Assembly: GCA_004352715.1 (NCBI GenBank)
Contig: SCFE01000033.1
Coordinates: forward strand, 632,714-696,713
Length of the DNA: 64,000 bases
Reading direction: 5' to 3'
From: Hofstenia miamia
Taxonomy: Eukaryota; Xenacoelomorpha; Acoela
In this document: piece after piece, positions 33,132 through 48,100 of the stretch
How the letters are laid out: the number at the start of each line of letters is the position of its first letter
Numbering within the stretch: position 1 is the first letter of the stretch
The notes under the pieces: model-generated
Database searches by the model: none
Seen by the model: the letters and a program-made list of their open reading frames with translations, nothing else
What the model was told of the DNA's origin: nothing
Made by a program: the position numbers and the translations under genes

Positions 33132-36100
33132 TTACTCTTGCTTAATATCATTCATGAATTTATCATACTTGACTTTTCCTTCAAGATTTGAATCATAAAG
33201 GGACATCAACTAAAATATGTTAATTTAAAGACAAAATATATTCAAATGTGCAAGAAGTAATTCCTTTTGAACACGTAAAATTATATTTTAGTTTTACAAT
33301 AAACTGACCAAGTAATGCAACAAGACTATGACAGATCACTGAAAATTACCTTAAGCAGCCTGGGGATTTTCGAAAATTTGCCATTATCCTAAAAATTATT
33401 TTAAATGCCTTCGGCCCCGCGACCTTTGAATTTAGGCTCACTACTCCTAAATAGTTTTGGGATATCCTTGCACATATTAAGAAACAGTTATTTGATGTTT
33501 CCATGGGCTCAAAACCTTATAAATGCATGAATGTTAGATATGGAGAGAACTCAATTTTTTTCAAAAATTCAAAATTTAAAAAAAAAGGTTAATCCTTACA
33601 ACAAATTCAGACAAAGCAATATGCTTCAATAGAAATGTTCAACCTTGCATTAAAGTATGTTCCCTAATACGCCTGTCAATGCCTCGGGATTTTCAAATTT
33701 GCGAATAGGCTTGGAGAAAATTCTTTTTAAATGTTGAAGAACGGTTTGCCCTTTTAAAGGCACCAGCAGGAGCTTTAAGATTAAATACAGCTTAAACGTA
33801 TTTTATGAGTTGAATCTACTACGTGATAATTGTCAAGTTAAATGTTTGTAATCTAGATTAACAACGAGCCATCAGGTCGTAAATTTAAACGAGTCACCGA
33901 GTCATGATTTGATTCATATCACCAAATTATTTATTTCAACATCATATAATGAACGTAACGAAGCAAAAATTATATATTTTATTTATTCACCTCAAAATAT
34001 GCATAATTACGTTTAAATTTTTGCAAATTTTCGTATTATTGTAGAAATTTATAATATACAATGGTAAACAACAGTCATTCATACACCAGGCCTGAAAAGG
34101 GTCAAACTTTTTGAAGACGACCTGAATGACATGTTAACCTGACCCAACCCGATCCAACCCATTTATTTAAATTTGACCGGACTGCACTAAAACAAACAAA
34201 AATATATAACATAACTAGCTAGCCAGTAGTGGGAAAAAATATAAGCTTTGGTAAGCAGTGGTTGTCATGCGACAAAACAATTGTTCAATGAAGCGTTAGA
34301 ACTTATACATATAACCAGCAATTAATATCAACATTATTGATTAACCCGATATGCCCTGATTAAAAGAAAAAACCTTCGACCCGACCTGGAGCTGACAAAA
34401 AGTTGCGCCAACCCGATCCACCCAGCCGTTTCCAACTCTATCATACATACTAATTCAAAATAAAAAATAATACGATAAAGTAGTTTTATAAACCTGGAAA
34501 GACTCTTCTTCATCTAAAACAATGTTACAAAGTTGGAGAACTGACTTGAATTCAGGGATGGTTAAGAATCCAGTTTTGTCTCCATCGAGTTTACGGAAAG
34601 CCTTCCGGATAGTTTTTATGTCATTCTTCACCTGAAAGCAAACCCATTATTCAAAATATATACAGTAAAATTGGTGTATTTACGCAAGGCATATATCCAA
34701 AAATACAGTTACTTTAAATAATTGAAATGAATAAACAAATTATTGACTTCGCTTTTGCTTGATGTAATTTTATTCTTATCAAACTAGAACACAGTAAAAC
34801 TCACTGTAAAACATCACAACAACAAGCATAGAGTTAAATGTCAATTAAGCACTACGACTTCAAGTCGTAATTAGTATAAAAATCCAACTGAACTTTGCGG
34901 AAGAAACTCAACGATTTCTTCATCAAAGGCATTGTTCAATATACGAGACATGGAAACAGTTCTATATCTTTTCAGTCCTTCCCAAACTTTAGAACTACAA
35001 TAGTCAAATAATGGTCTTTTTGGACTTTTTTGACTGGTCGCTATACCCCTCCTGTCGAATAAGCACAAAAATTGAAATAAATAAATGGTATGTAATTCAA
35101 TAATTCATTAGTATACGTATACATGAAATCAAATGTTAAGGATCTAAACTTCATCGTAGCCTTGCAAGTCGTTTGGTATTTATAAAAGTTGTTTCTTGTT
35201 TCCCAAACGTAGGTAGAGAAAACTAAATCTAAGACGAAATTCGTAACTCACCCGACTACGAATGCGCGCAGTGACGTCTAATAATTTACTGGAGTCTGCA
35301 ATTTCAACGCTTGACGTGACTACATTCCTGTCTTCGTTGAAAATTTCAACCATGTTTTGGCCAGAAATCCCGCCTGCATATGTATACGGTTTCAGGAATT
35401 CAATATAGTTCACTCTAAATGACGTTAATGAAATGCAAAGTCTCTTAAAAAGTGAAAGAATTCAACTGCCCAATGCAAGAAAGGAAAGTAACAAAATAAA
35501 TAAATTAAAATTACTTAATGGATAAAGGAGATGTAAACGCCCTCTATTAAAAATACATATTGCATACCTTCCGGAATCGTCAGTGACGAATTTATCACAA
35601 AGTTTATTGAGCTCAAAAGGATCCAGTTCCACCTGCAGCTCGGTAAGGACTTCTTTGAATTGATCTCGCGTCACAAACCCACTGCTCTTCGAATCCAAAT
35701 ATTTTAGTTCGCATCTGACGTCTTCCCAGAAAACATCCGTCTAAATGATAAATTCAGTTGGTTTATTATAGAGGCTTATTAAGATTGCTCATTTAGTACT
35801 TTGCATCAAGAATCAGCTGATTTATATTCCCCAATTAACGAAAACAATGACATTGTTCCAATCATCATACAACAGAATGATAGAGAAAGTAAATGATGCT
35901 CCTAAGATGTAATACAGCCTCCAATATAAGTAAGGATAATATATTGTATGGATCCAAAATGTAATGAACCAAGCAAACTACCGAATGATATTTACCCATA
36001 AGGCATTCATTACTTACAATAAAGTAAAAATATTGGTGTGTCAAAGATCTATCACCTTTCTATTAAGCATGTTGAGAACTAGATCACGACTACTGTTCAT

Positions 36101-39087
36101 AGTATTAGACGATCTGATTAGATCCGAATCACCAATTTGAGGTCCGGCTTTTTTCATATTGGGGTACGCGGCCGTTCGTCGATTGTAAATGAAGTGCCTT
36201 AGGAAGGATTGATAGTTCAGTGTTTTGTCTTGGTTGAGATGGAATGTACGCCATAGCCTTCTAACCTCTTCAGCAGAAACTTCTGGATGAATATCAAATC
36301 TAAACAGCAGCATTAATTATACCTACAAAATCACAAAACATTTCAAGGCGCTTTGATCTGTATTAATATTGATACTTTTGTAAAATTCATTACTTTCCAT
36401 GATGTATACACAAGTATTTTTGAAATCCACATACGCGTTAATGAAGGCTAAGAATTGATGTTGGTTGAATCTTCCAGTGTCGATATTATTATCGATATTT
36501 TCTTTGAAATATTCCTCCATGGCATCGTAATAATCGCCGATCATCAGTTTAATTTGTCTACTAAGATGAGATAAAGGTCTTCCAGTATCAAAGACAGCCC
36601 ATGCCGCGTCGTTATCTTCAGTACCAACTTCAAACGGAGTTCTAGACATAAAATTCTTGTAAATGTATTCACTCAAATGTATATAAATACATTATATTCT
36701 GTTGGGATTCCATTGATATCTTGACTTCAAAAATTCATTATGCTGAAGGATAACATGATTAGAAAGTTAAAAAGTGCGCAAAAGTTGCGCAATAAATTTG
36801 ATGTTCAGCATTGTGAAAACATCAGATTGCTTGAAGCTTGGACTGTTTATTATAATATTGACTACAATAATTGGATTTTTTTAAACAGAGTTATTGAAAT
36901 AATAGGATTATCTCTTTGAAAAAACAAAGTAAATATATTCAAATATTGGCAAATGGAGAAAATGTAAAAATGTGTTCAGTGAATGTATCTGTTTGCATGT
37001 ACTAAATGCGATAGTAAATTTTGCTGTTTACAAATGGGAATAGGACCGTTGACAATTGTTGGAAGCTAAACTTCCCTCTAGTCGACTACCTAAGTGTCTA
37101 ACTAAAAAATGAAAATTTTGGTTTGGAAGGCAGTATACGCTTTCCTAAATTAGATTATACAAACTGAATTTTAAAATATTATGAGTCTTACAAAATAATG
37201 TTAAATAAGGAAGTCTACTTATTAAATCATGTACATTCGAAATTTGGTAGTTTTAAAAAACCATTCTTCAGTGAATTTTCAATGTATCGAGAACGAGAAA
37301 GATTCCATGTATAAGAGGGTTTTTACGTAGAGCACTGATGATAACTATAAGTAGAAATTGGCTTTTTCGTTCATCAAAAACTAGTTAATGATTGTTAAAA
37401 ATGAGTAAGAAGTTTTGGAAATGTGAGCAGACTTAATCGAATTCATATTGTGAAATTTGTAAGAAAACAGTAAATCCCCAGCAAAAGTGTCATTTCCACT
37501 TCACATCAATGGTATCCAATTAAGTATTGGGGCTGGTCAGGCAATAATGGAATTTCAGTTTCACTGTTAAAATGGATCTGCTACGCATTCAATAATGATT
37601 TACTTGATTATTGAGATGTATCACGTGTGACTCCTTAGTAGGTTCATCAAAGAGACGGAATTATTTTTTGAGAAATTAATTTTTCTTTGATCTATGAACA
37701 CAAAACTAGTCGGTAACGGAATTTCAAAAAATTAACATCACTTTTACAAGTATATAAAATTTACATCATAAACTGTTCCTTTAAAAATACATATATGATA
37801 AATGTTATATTCATTTAGGGTTAGTATGCAAGTTTTTCACCAAATATTGGCATAGCTGAAATATTAGTTTTTTTTACAAATTTTTAAAATTATTCCTCAT
37901 TTTTGCATCAACTGTACAGTAATTGAAGTCTTAGCTGCATATAAATATGCATATATTGTGAAGAACATCATAACTTCATTCTTAAATTTTTCACTGACTT
38001 TTAAGTTAGATTGTATGTACCCTAATAATTGATAAATTTTACCTAATATCAATACTGCTCAGGAACTTTTCATAGTTTACTTCTCCTAGATCATTAACAG
38101 ATAAAAACTGTTTAAATGCCTCTTCTTCATTTTGTTCAATGTCCACTTTCAGTAGATCTTTAAGAATCTTTTTAAAGTCTGCATAAGGTAGAGATTTTAA
38201 CTTTAGATTGTCTGCTTTTCTAAAATAAAAAAAATAACATCTAACAATATAAACTCAAGAATAAAATTAAAGTTTATCACTTACACCAACTCTTTACGTA
38301 GATTTTCTAAGTCTGGTTGACAGATATGAGTGAACTGCTGCATAAGCGACTGGATAGATGTGGTTTGATCACTAAAATAATCGAGACTAACACGGTATCA
38401 AACGCCACATGTCTTTTATTCAAATCGGAGCTTACAAATAAGTATCATACTAAAGAATGCAATACAATTTGGGGGTAGAAATTGTTGAAATTTTCATTAT
38501 AGGTTATCCTTACAAAGATCAATTCCCTTAATTAGAACAATGAGCCTATTTTATATAAACATAAACTCCTGAAATTAGTTGAAGCATAAATTAACTCATT
38601 TTCGTTTGTTCTTATAGTTTATATTGCAGCTATATTTATAAAATCTATGTAAAAATATAATGTAAATAAATTATGTTCGTATTGACTTCATTTGCAACAC
38701 CATTGTAGATTGCACTATAACTTGGTGCTGCTTTGTGCCATACTTGCTGTAAGTATGCAGAACCAATTTCACCTTTCCATTTCAAGATTGAGTAGAATGT
38801 CTATTATCCAGTCTGTTACATCGAGTGCTGCGCATTGTTTTTTCTTTAATGGAAACTATTGCAATGATTTATGCAAAAATACATAAATTCCACCACATAG
38901 TTTTTCAAAAATTACCTGACTGGGATTTAACAAGTAGAAATAATGCGTTGTGATTATATTGCCAAGTTACATATAATTATCAAACGCTAAAGTACCTGCA
39001 TTTACTTAACGTACACCAACCGATAATAAAAGTTTTCAGCAATACTTTCAATATATATTACTGAGGTTTTAACCAATCTAAAATTTA

Positions 39088-39124
<37 letters not shown>

Positions 39125-42100
39125 TTACGGTGCATTAAGCCCCTTCATCCACAAAATATCAATCTAGCTATATCAAAAGTGTTCTATCCCACATAAAAAA
39201 CGTTGTGTAAAATAATTTGACAATTGGTTAACTTCTAAATGGTCCACATCGGCAATGAGCATCTGAAGTAATGGCATTAATCAAAACTAAGGACTAGGTT
39301 ATTATAAACTATTGCTATCACTATGTTATAATTTTTCAAGAATTTTAATTGGCAATAATGGCATTATCAATTTCTGCACTTTTGTTTTTGTAGGTATTGC
39401 TCTGATGAAGCTTATAGTTATGAAGTACATCATATTTTTGGAAATAGCATGACTGAGAAGGATAAATAAATCACAGGCTACAGGCCACCAAAAATCCAGC
39501 AAGTCATCGGATGTCATGTTTCGTTGTCATGAAGATCAGTGTAGGGAACAGAATCCAAATGAATTCAAAGATTTTTCTGAACAAAATAATTCCGTTTTAC
39601 CTGAAAAGAACATTCCTATTTTTTCAGATAAAAGAATTTAAGAAAATTGTAGAACTGATTCAGGCGAGTACCCAAATGTGAGAAATACCAGTAGATCGTC
39701 ACTAATAGCCAGCTTTATTGACTAACAAAAAGGATTGGAAGGTGCTGGGCAGAAAACCTTTACTCTCTGTAATACATGTAGAGCTGCAGAGAATATTATA
39801 GCGAATAAAGAAGATGTGACTGAGTTACCTCATTTGGTGTCCATTATCAGGCACTGGCATCCCACTAAAACAAGAAGAATTCCAAGAGAAAGTAGAGAAG
39901 GAAGGACAAATGGCTTTTTTGCAGTGAAAACTGTCAAGATGATGATGACAACACTACATTGATGAGGCGTTGGTGACATAGATATTCACTCACCTGAAAA
40001 TAGAAGCTTCTAAGACACATACTTCAATCTTAAGCGTCGTATCATGCGGGACAAGTAGATAGATGGCCAAATTTCTGTGTTTGGAAAAACTGTTCATTTA
40101 CAACACAAGATGCATTCCTTGCCACTTGTAACCATTGCTATATTTCCAATTAATGGAATGAATTGTGTTTGTTCAAGAAATTCCTGGAATACAAGGTAGC
40201 CTCTCCGACTGGATCAAAGAGTGCCACAACAAAGTTTTCTTGCAATCTATTGCATGTAACTGGAGAAATTGTGTCGCATTTGCTCTTCTGTGGTCTAACT
40301 CCTTTAAAGCAATTGGCCGCAAGTTTTCATAGTAGTGACGTCTGAACATAGCGTCATCCAAAAAACATCTAGAGAACGTTTTATCACAGATTTTGGCAAA
40401 ATGTATTTTCCAAATAATGTCCCCGACATTAAAACGCTAGCATATTTTGTCGCACATAAGTCCAAGTTAGTCTCTCGCCTGCTGTTTCTGACCAATGAAA
40501 TTAGCAAGTGGATAATTTTGACATTTTATCAATTTTCAAAAATCAAGGTCAATGCCATTAACCTTTTTAATGACTGTGCAGAAAGAGAGGTAATGCTAAG
40601 TTCTGACTGTACTGCTGCAGCTAAGTCAGAAAAGCACTTAAGAATATCATACAAGTGATCTAGTGGAATGTGATAGGGTTTTATAGATCATATGAAAGAA
40701 AAAGAAGAAATGCCTAAATATTCTTTCAGTTTCAAAACCTCATATCCGTAATTATCAAGGAATCTAACATTTTTAAACAAAAGCGAAAATAATTTTTAAA
40801 GATTATATCCCCTTCAGGCATGCACATTGTATGGAAGTGGTAAAAATATTTATATGGCGGCTCAGCACTGTTAGTCTCAATTGTTTCTGATGACATTAAA
40901 ATTTTTTTTCTATTGAATTGTCTGTGCAAATGTGTACACTTTGTGACTTAATCATGTAATTTTTTATCAAAGCAATTTTGTTGAAAACATTTTATTTAGT
41001 GTCTTGCGAATTCTGTTAGTCTCAATTGTTTCTGATGACATTAAAATTTTTTTTCTATCTCTAATATTTCCATTGAATTGTCTGTGCAAATGTGTACACT
41101 TTGTGACTTAATCATGTAATTTTTTATCAAAGCAATTTTGTTGAAAACATTTTATTTAGTGTCTTGCGAATTCTGTTATTGAAAGCATGCAAAACCTTGT
41201 TTCTTTTGAAGCTATATTATGATTTGCGAATAAACTCAAATTCAACTAGTTTCACCAAATTCTCCATTTTGCAATTTTGCGGAATGCTAATTTTTACAAG
41301 GTTGCTTCAATACTAAATTATACAAGTATTTAGACCAAATTAATTTTAAGGTAACGAAAAAGTAGCCTAGTTTAATAAACAAAGATATTCAAGGTTGAAT
41401 ATAAATTCATATCTCAATAAAAATCTAGTTTCTACATGTGTACAATTGTACACAATTGTCTCAATGGGATATATTCTAGTCGATAAAACGAATTCACCCA
41501 TCTGAAAGTGATAATGCTAACCCTTGCTTTTCTCCATTGAAGAACTTCAGCATCGGAGCGGTTTGCTCATTCTTCTGGATCTTTTCAATGAGCACATCGT
41601 AATCATATTCTCGATCATCCGGTGAAAATCCCAATCGTACCACGAATTCCAGAAGATTAGGAGGCGAAAGTTGAGGTAACTCCAGTGCGGATAGAACTTT
41701 GGCTAAGTCTTGTTTTTCAATCTAAATGAAAATTAAGTTTGTATTTCGTTGGATACCTATGCTGTCGTTTCATTGATGTTGATAAAATTGTTGTCAACAT
41801 TATTCAATTTGATAAACGACAATTGAAGGAGAACTAGAGAAAAGTTGGAAGTGGAATCTGCCCTGCTCCACGAACACTAATTAAATTCTGCCTTACTCAT
41901 AGAAAAATAGCTTATTATTCTTCGCAAGCAAGATCTTTATCAAAGGGCATAGTTTTCACAACATGGATGGAATAAATCACATCAAATAGTTCACTGTTCA
42001 ACTAGCAGTCGGCAAAAAATATTAGTGAAGTCAAATTCAGTGTTTTTGTAATTGTGTGTCTGCAAAAGAACCAATTATTACACATTGCTCTTGAATTTGA

Positions 42101-45100
42101 TATACATAAACTGTATTGGAAAAATACCGTTAAAAATGTTTTTATTCAGCCCTGGTTGTATCCTTTGTCGCTACAAAAGTACATGCTTCCATTCACATTA
42201 ATATTCAGTATCACTATGATTAAACACGAGATGACCATGATAATGGTGATGTAAAGAAAGGCATGAATATAAAGTTTTTTAGTCTATCTTTAATTTTAAA
42301 GAATTTTCTAAAAGTTCAAAGCCTTTTGCAAAGATACAAGTTAAAATGTCAAAAAGCTAGAGGATATAACTAACAATACAATAAACGCGCTAGATTTGTA
42401 GGGAGCAATTTTCCAAAACTCAAGTCATTGCTGCATATCAAATAAAATCAACTTCACTGTAAAGTGACTGCAGAAATATAACAAAGAGCATCAATAATTA
42501 TTAAAATATGCACTAAAGTAAGGAATGAATTGATCTCTTCGCATAGATAAGTCTATTCTCTCCATTCGGAATCTGCTAGAGTGAATGAGCGTGGGAGGAA
42601 TTAAGTAATGTAGATGATGATTAGGTTGGAGAATCATTGCGAAAAGCTTCGAACCCAGGTGAATACGGCGATATTTTCGAATAATACGAGGTTGATTTGA
42701 GTCATTGACTATGGCCAGAGCACGATTTACGATCGATTGGAGTTTTTCTTCCAGCACCTACGGTAATTTTATAAAGCATTGCGATGCATAATAAAAAATA
42801 GAGATTATAGTGCTGAGGCATATCGTGAATAAAAATTTCTTGTCGACTATTGGTCTCATCTGTCTTAAACAAAAAAGATTTTCCCATTTAAGATCATCAG
42901 AAATAGTGATGCCCAGCAAGCGCATAGCATGCACCGTAGCAAAATCCGCCGGTAAAATGTGTTTTGTCTTACCAAATAACATCTGCCAAGATTTGTCGTC
43001 ATTAGTGGCTAGGCGGTTTAAACGTGCCCATTTCGGAATTGATGATATTTCCGAGGAGATGTCGGCGCTTGATTTTTTAATAGGTATCGCAAACGTGACA
43101 TCATCTGCATATTTTATTATTTAGTTGAGCGGATGACAATAACAGTTCAGCGGGCAAAGTATTGACCCCTGAGGAACACCAGACCAGATGGATTTGTTGA
43201 CATTCCGTTTAATGTGATGTTTGAGTTGAAAGGACCTAAGTGATAAATAGTCGTTCATCAAGATGATAAAACCACGTGGGAAATTGACTTTAGTGAGCTT
43301 ATCAATAATGATTGCAAATGGCAACGAGTCGAAAGCTTTAGAGAAGTCTATAGCCTGAATTTAGACTCCTTCAATATTATTGTCATTGCGGTATTTAGTT
43401 ATGACATCAAGGATCGTGATGAGCGCTGTCGTGGTAGACCGTCGTTTAGTGTATGCAAATTGGTTGACATCCAACCTGTTTATTAAATCAGGATCCAAAC
43501 TAGAGCTTAAAAACTTTCTCGAAAATTTTCGAGAGTAGCGGAAGTGAGGCTATTGGTCGAAAGGAGAAATCATTCATGTCGGAACTTTTAGGAATAGAAG
43601 TAATAAAAGAAAACTTCCAACCCTTTGGAAAGACTCTTTATTCAATACATGTGTTGAAAACATTACAAATTGGGTCACAAATCCATAAAGCACTTTTTTG
43701 AGCAATATCGAAGGAATACCATCTGAGTCAATAGACTTGCATACCTTGGCGTGATTCAGTAAATAAAATATTTCCCTAAACGTGACTAGTGACAACCATT
43801 TATTATCATCTACTATCTCGCTAAGATCAGATGCACTGAAATTATTCATATTGCTTGCGAACGAATAAGCTAAGTTGTTTAAAGATTCCTGGTCTTTGCA
43901 AAGTAACAGATCAAGCTTATTCGACAACTTATTGTTGATGCATATTGTAGATACGGCAAGGAGTAACATCAGAACAAATTGAAGCAAACGATATAACGAT
44001 GTCTGCTATTCAAATTTACGCACACCAATCAGATTACAAATGTATAATCACTAATTGTACAATAACGAGTATCGAATGTATTATTAATTAGACACGAAAT
44101 GTTGTTTTACAAATAGGGATGCAATTATACTACACTATCAGTTTTACTAACAATGAAATTGGAATTAAAACATATTATTGGTCAGTAGGAATTGGAATTG
44201 AATGACCAACAATTGGAATTAGAATTGAAGAATTGAATTGAATGGAAATCTCTGGCCTTGAACAGTACTGACATTTATGTCTAAATATATTGCGGGTAGG
44301 GGCGGGTACGGGTAAAATTTTTACGGGTACGGGTAAGGTAAAATAAACCGCAGGAGTAATATCGGTAGTAAATTTGACTACCCACACACCCTTAATATTA
44401 TCCCATTTTACGTAACTCCACCCAATGTGTGAACTCAGCCCACCATCAATTGTGGACTAGAGCAAAATCGTAATCAATGTATGTTTGAATTGTACCTTTC
44501 CAGTTTTATGAGGATCGCATTTTTCGAACTCCGATCTAACTTTTGAAACACTATCAGCGATTTTCTGCCGTAAAATTCTTTCGAATTTAAATTCTTTGCG
44601 CTTCCGTGGTGCTAAAAAATTCATTTATAAATTTTAGTAAGTAGTAAAAACATTTCTTTGAATTAACTAAAACTCTATACAAATATTGAAGAAATCAAAA
44701 TAAAACATCCCATTCTATTTATTGCTGTGCGATTAGTAAAATTTAAAGATCGGTCAATTATCGGTCAATTAATAAAAAAGTGGATCAATTATCGGTCAAT
44801 TATCAATTATCGATAATGAACAAAAAACAAGAAAAGTTTTTTAAGAATAAAGTAAATTTTACTTAATACAACTTCGGAGAAAAAAAATGAGTTCACGAAA
44901 TGTTTCTGGATTCAGATTTTCCCGACGCGTAGTAATTATATTTCCTGCGTCGGACCAATGTCTTTCATTGGGATTCCGAGGAGTCCTTGCACTTTTACAC
45001 TAACTTTTTACGTAATGTAAGGAAATTTTTTAAAGAAACATTTTGCTTGTTTTCGGCACTTTTATTGACTACACACTAATTCATAATTGATTCGGTTAGT

Positions 45101-48100
45101 AAAAAATGTTCGGTCGGCGTCAATTAATAAATTTTCGGTCAACTATCAATTATCAATCGATTAATAGTACAGCCTTAATTGTTGCTAATTTCAAAAATAT
45201 CACTGGGTACCCTTGACCAGATGTGCAACCAGCTGACATGCACTTGGTGATTTCTTAATCGATTTACAAACATGAGTATACTGTACATCAAACTAAGTAA
45301 GTAGAACAATAGTGGGATCTTTTCTACTCTACGAATTTCGCTCTATTCGCTTCATACTTTTCAACGAGGTGGAGGTTTTAAACTCGGAAATTCTTCAAAA
45401 CTATTGCGCTTTCGGAATTTATAACATAGCTATTCCTATGATTTAATAGAAATTTAAAAATAAGATGATAAGGAAGATATACTGAATGAAACAATAAGAA
45501 AAATCAAATCAAAAAGCAGAACTATAAATCTGTTGTTTAAAAAAGGTGTGCAAGCTCGACCTGGTCCGGCTCGGCTAGTTGACAAGTCTGATTCGTATGC
45601 TATTCTTCATAACGATTTAATAGAAATATTTACTGATTCGAGGAATTTCCAATTCCAAGCAAGGTTACAAAGCTTCTGTTTATGTAGACCTTTTCTTGTT
45701 TATGTCATTATAGAAATACTTAACAATTTTAGCGACATAATTCATGAAAATATGGAGACAGCAGTGATACTAATTAATACAATTAAAACCAAGAAAATTA
45801 AAAATAATTACCTCTGTCAACAATGGGTTCAACACTTCTAGTTTTCGGATCATCCATAAACTTCACACCTAGCTTCTTAATGAACAATTTAGAATCGATC
45901 ACCCCAAGATTCTGAGTGTCAAACCTAAAAGAAAATTTAGCAAAGATTTCATACTTTTTAAAATTAACATAAATACAGTTTAGTACCTAAAAATTTATAA
46001 GGATTTGATTTATATAAATGAAGATTACATGTATGTATATGAACCAGTTTGGGAGAACTGAAGGCATTGGTGTATGAAATCGTAAATTTGAGATAAAATA
46101 GAGAGTTGCAAACAAATCTAGAGGTTCAAAAATTAAAATATATTGTCATCACTACTTCTTTAATCAATAGATTTACTACAAACAAATATCATGACTTAAA
46201 TGGAAATAATTGTCAAACTTCATCAATACTAATGCTGATGCTTAGGGGGTAAAACTAATTCTTCTCAAAATCATGTTTAAGGCTAATCAAGTTATAATTA
46301 AAGTTGTTTCATAAACAGGTTTCCCTAAAAACCTCCATAGCAAATTAAACAAGTATATTTAACGGATATCCTTAAAATAATTAGTTTTTACTCAATATTC
46401 AAGTAAATATTTGATATGCAAGTGAAACATAAGAAAAATATCATACATCGACATTAAATTGCAAATAAAAATAATTTTTTCATCAAATAAGAAAATTTTA
46501 CATTGCAAAAGTCTGTGACATTGCCTAAAACCTAAAGATTTATGAATTTTTTAAATTTATATTAAACTTTCAAATTCATATGCATTTGAGTCCAAAATAT
46601 ATACTTTGTCCAGAGTTTATCAAACTCTTCGTCTTTCATGTTTATTCCAAGACGTTTCAACGCACAGAACAGCTCGGGTTTTACGATCCTTCCTTTTTCA
46701 TTAGGGTCGTCAGAAGTTTGAAAGTTTGGAATGATTTCACCAATATTTAGCATCCTAAATTGGAAACAACTGAGTCACAAATCTGAAGCAAGCATTTGAC
46801 TACTTCTGTTTGCAATAGTGTTACAAAAATACACGAGAAAGCCTTAAAAACTACAAATATATTAAAATTTAAAAACTGTTCTTGAAACATTTGAAAAGTA
46901 TTCGATATTAGAATTTTAAAATCTACCTTTGTCTGACTTTTTCTCTTAACATCAAATTAGCTTGTGTAGCGGTGATTAAGTTCTTATCCTGTGAGAGTTC
47001 CTTAAATTGGCTGTCAAATATCTGTGGTAATTCTGAAGCATCAACTTCATTGCGGAAGGCAGTATAAAACTGACCATAATGAATTATGGATTTATCTCCC
47101 AGGCCAACTCTAAATAACAGACAGCATACACATTATAGAAGTCAAAATCTGTATAAGTCTTAAATTTTAAAATTCGCACCAGTTGAACAAATTTCATGAA
47201 TAAGTTCAGGCAGGATTTGAATTGTAAATCTATATTTGATAAATATAAAGGGTGGTTCAAAAGTCCGGTCACTCTGCAAGGTAAAAAAAGGTAAACGGCG
47301 GGCAACATAAAAATGGTTTTTCATTTCATTAGAGGTAGGGACTTTTCTGATTACAAATTGCATGCCTATGAGCAAAAACAGGTCTACAAGCTTACCTCGC
47401 CATTAGATGATTGAAAAGCTTCAGTGAAATGGTCCTTGATGTCATTGTCATCATAATTCGATGACATTGTTCTCTAAAATGAAATGGCTCAAACATCAAA
47501 AAATGAAATAATTTAAATATGAAACCATTCAAAATATAAAAATAAACACTAAATGAAACTCTTAATGGTGAACTTGAACGCTTGGAATGCATATTTGAAT
47601 ATTATTTTAAAATAATCCCAGAGTCTTGACTAATATCTAGTTATGTTAAACATTCAACATTAATAATAATATTACTTGACTTCATTAACATTCTTTGAAA
47701 AAATTAATTAAATGGTATGTATTTTGTACTGATCTTTAAAAAACTCAATCACCACATTAACTCTTAACTAATATTTAGGAAAATTCATCCAAAATTGGTC
47801 AAACTAAGGAAGTTTAAAACTCAGTTTGACTTTCTACCATGGTTAGATTGAGTCAACTTCAGGAAATTAATGACAAATTATCTTTCATTTTCCATAATAA
47901 ATTGTGTGAACATTGGTGGAGTCCGCGGCAACCGCAACTCAGATAGGGATGCGATTGGACCATATTCGGCATGCCTATAACTAGTTCTAAGATGATGCGT
48001 TACTCAAACTGACATTTTATCCTCAGCTTCTGCATGTGCCCGTAAGAACAACACTTGCCAACTTTATTTGAATAATTTTGTATGCTTTTGACTATATATG

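Larger units (their letters stand above)
33210..34493 (-). other. intron 17 of the EFCAB6-like gene
   Basis: Holds the candidate 39-nt exon (33350-33388) and a GC-skewed hAT-like element (34089-34440). Confidence 0.75.
38372..41521 (-). other. intron 10 of the EFCAB6-like gene
   Basis: Contains a (TA)n tract (39088-39125), two coding-like but unrecognised blocks (39735-39962 plus; 40163-40660, both strands open) that are probably decayed transposon, and a two-unit tandem repeat (40868-41172). Confidence 0.7.

Noticed and set aside
34871-35068. Minus-strand 65-codon ORF with an acceptor-like CAG inside intron 16 of the EFCAB6-like gene
   Set aside because: Its frame would need phase 2, but exon 16 ends in phase 0. 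Exon 16 joins exon 17 (34631) perfectly, both in phase and in EF-hand pattern.
40163-40658. Overlapping ORFs on both strands in intron 10
   Set aside because: Possibly decayed transposon, but no family motif could be named on either strand.
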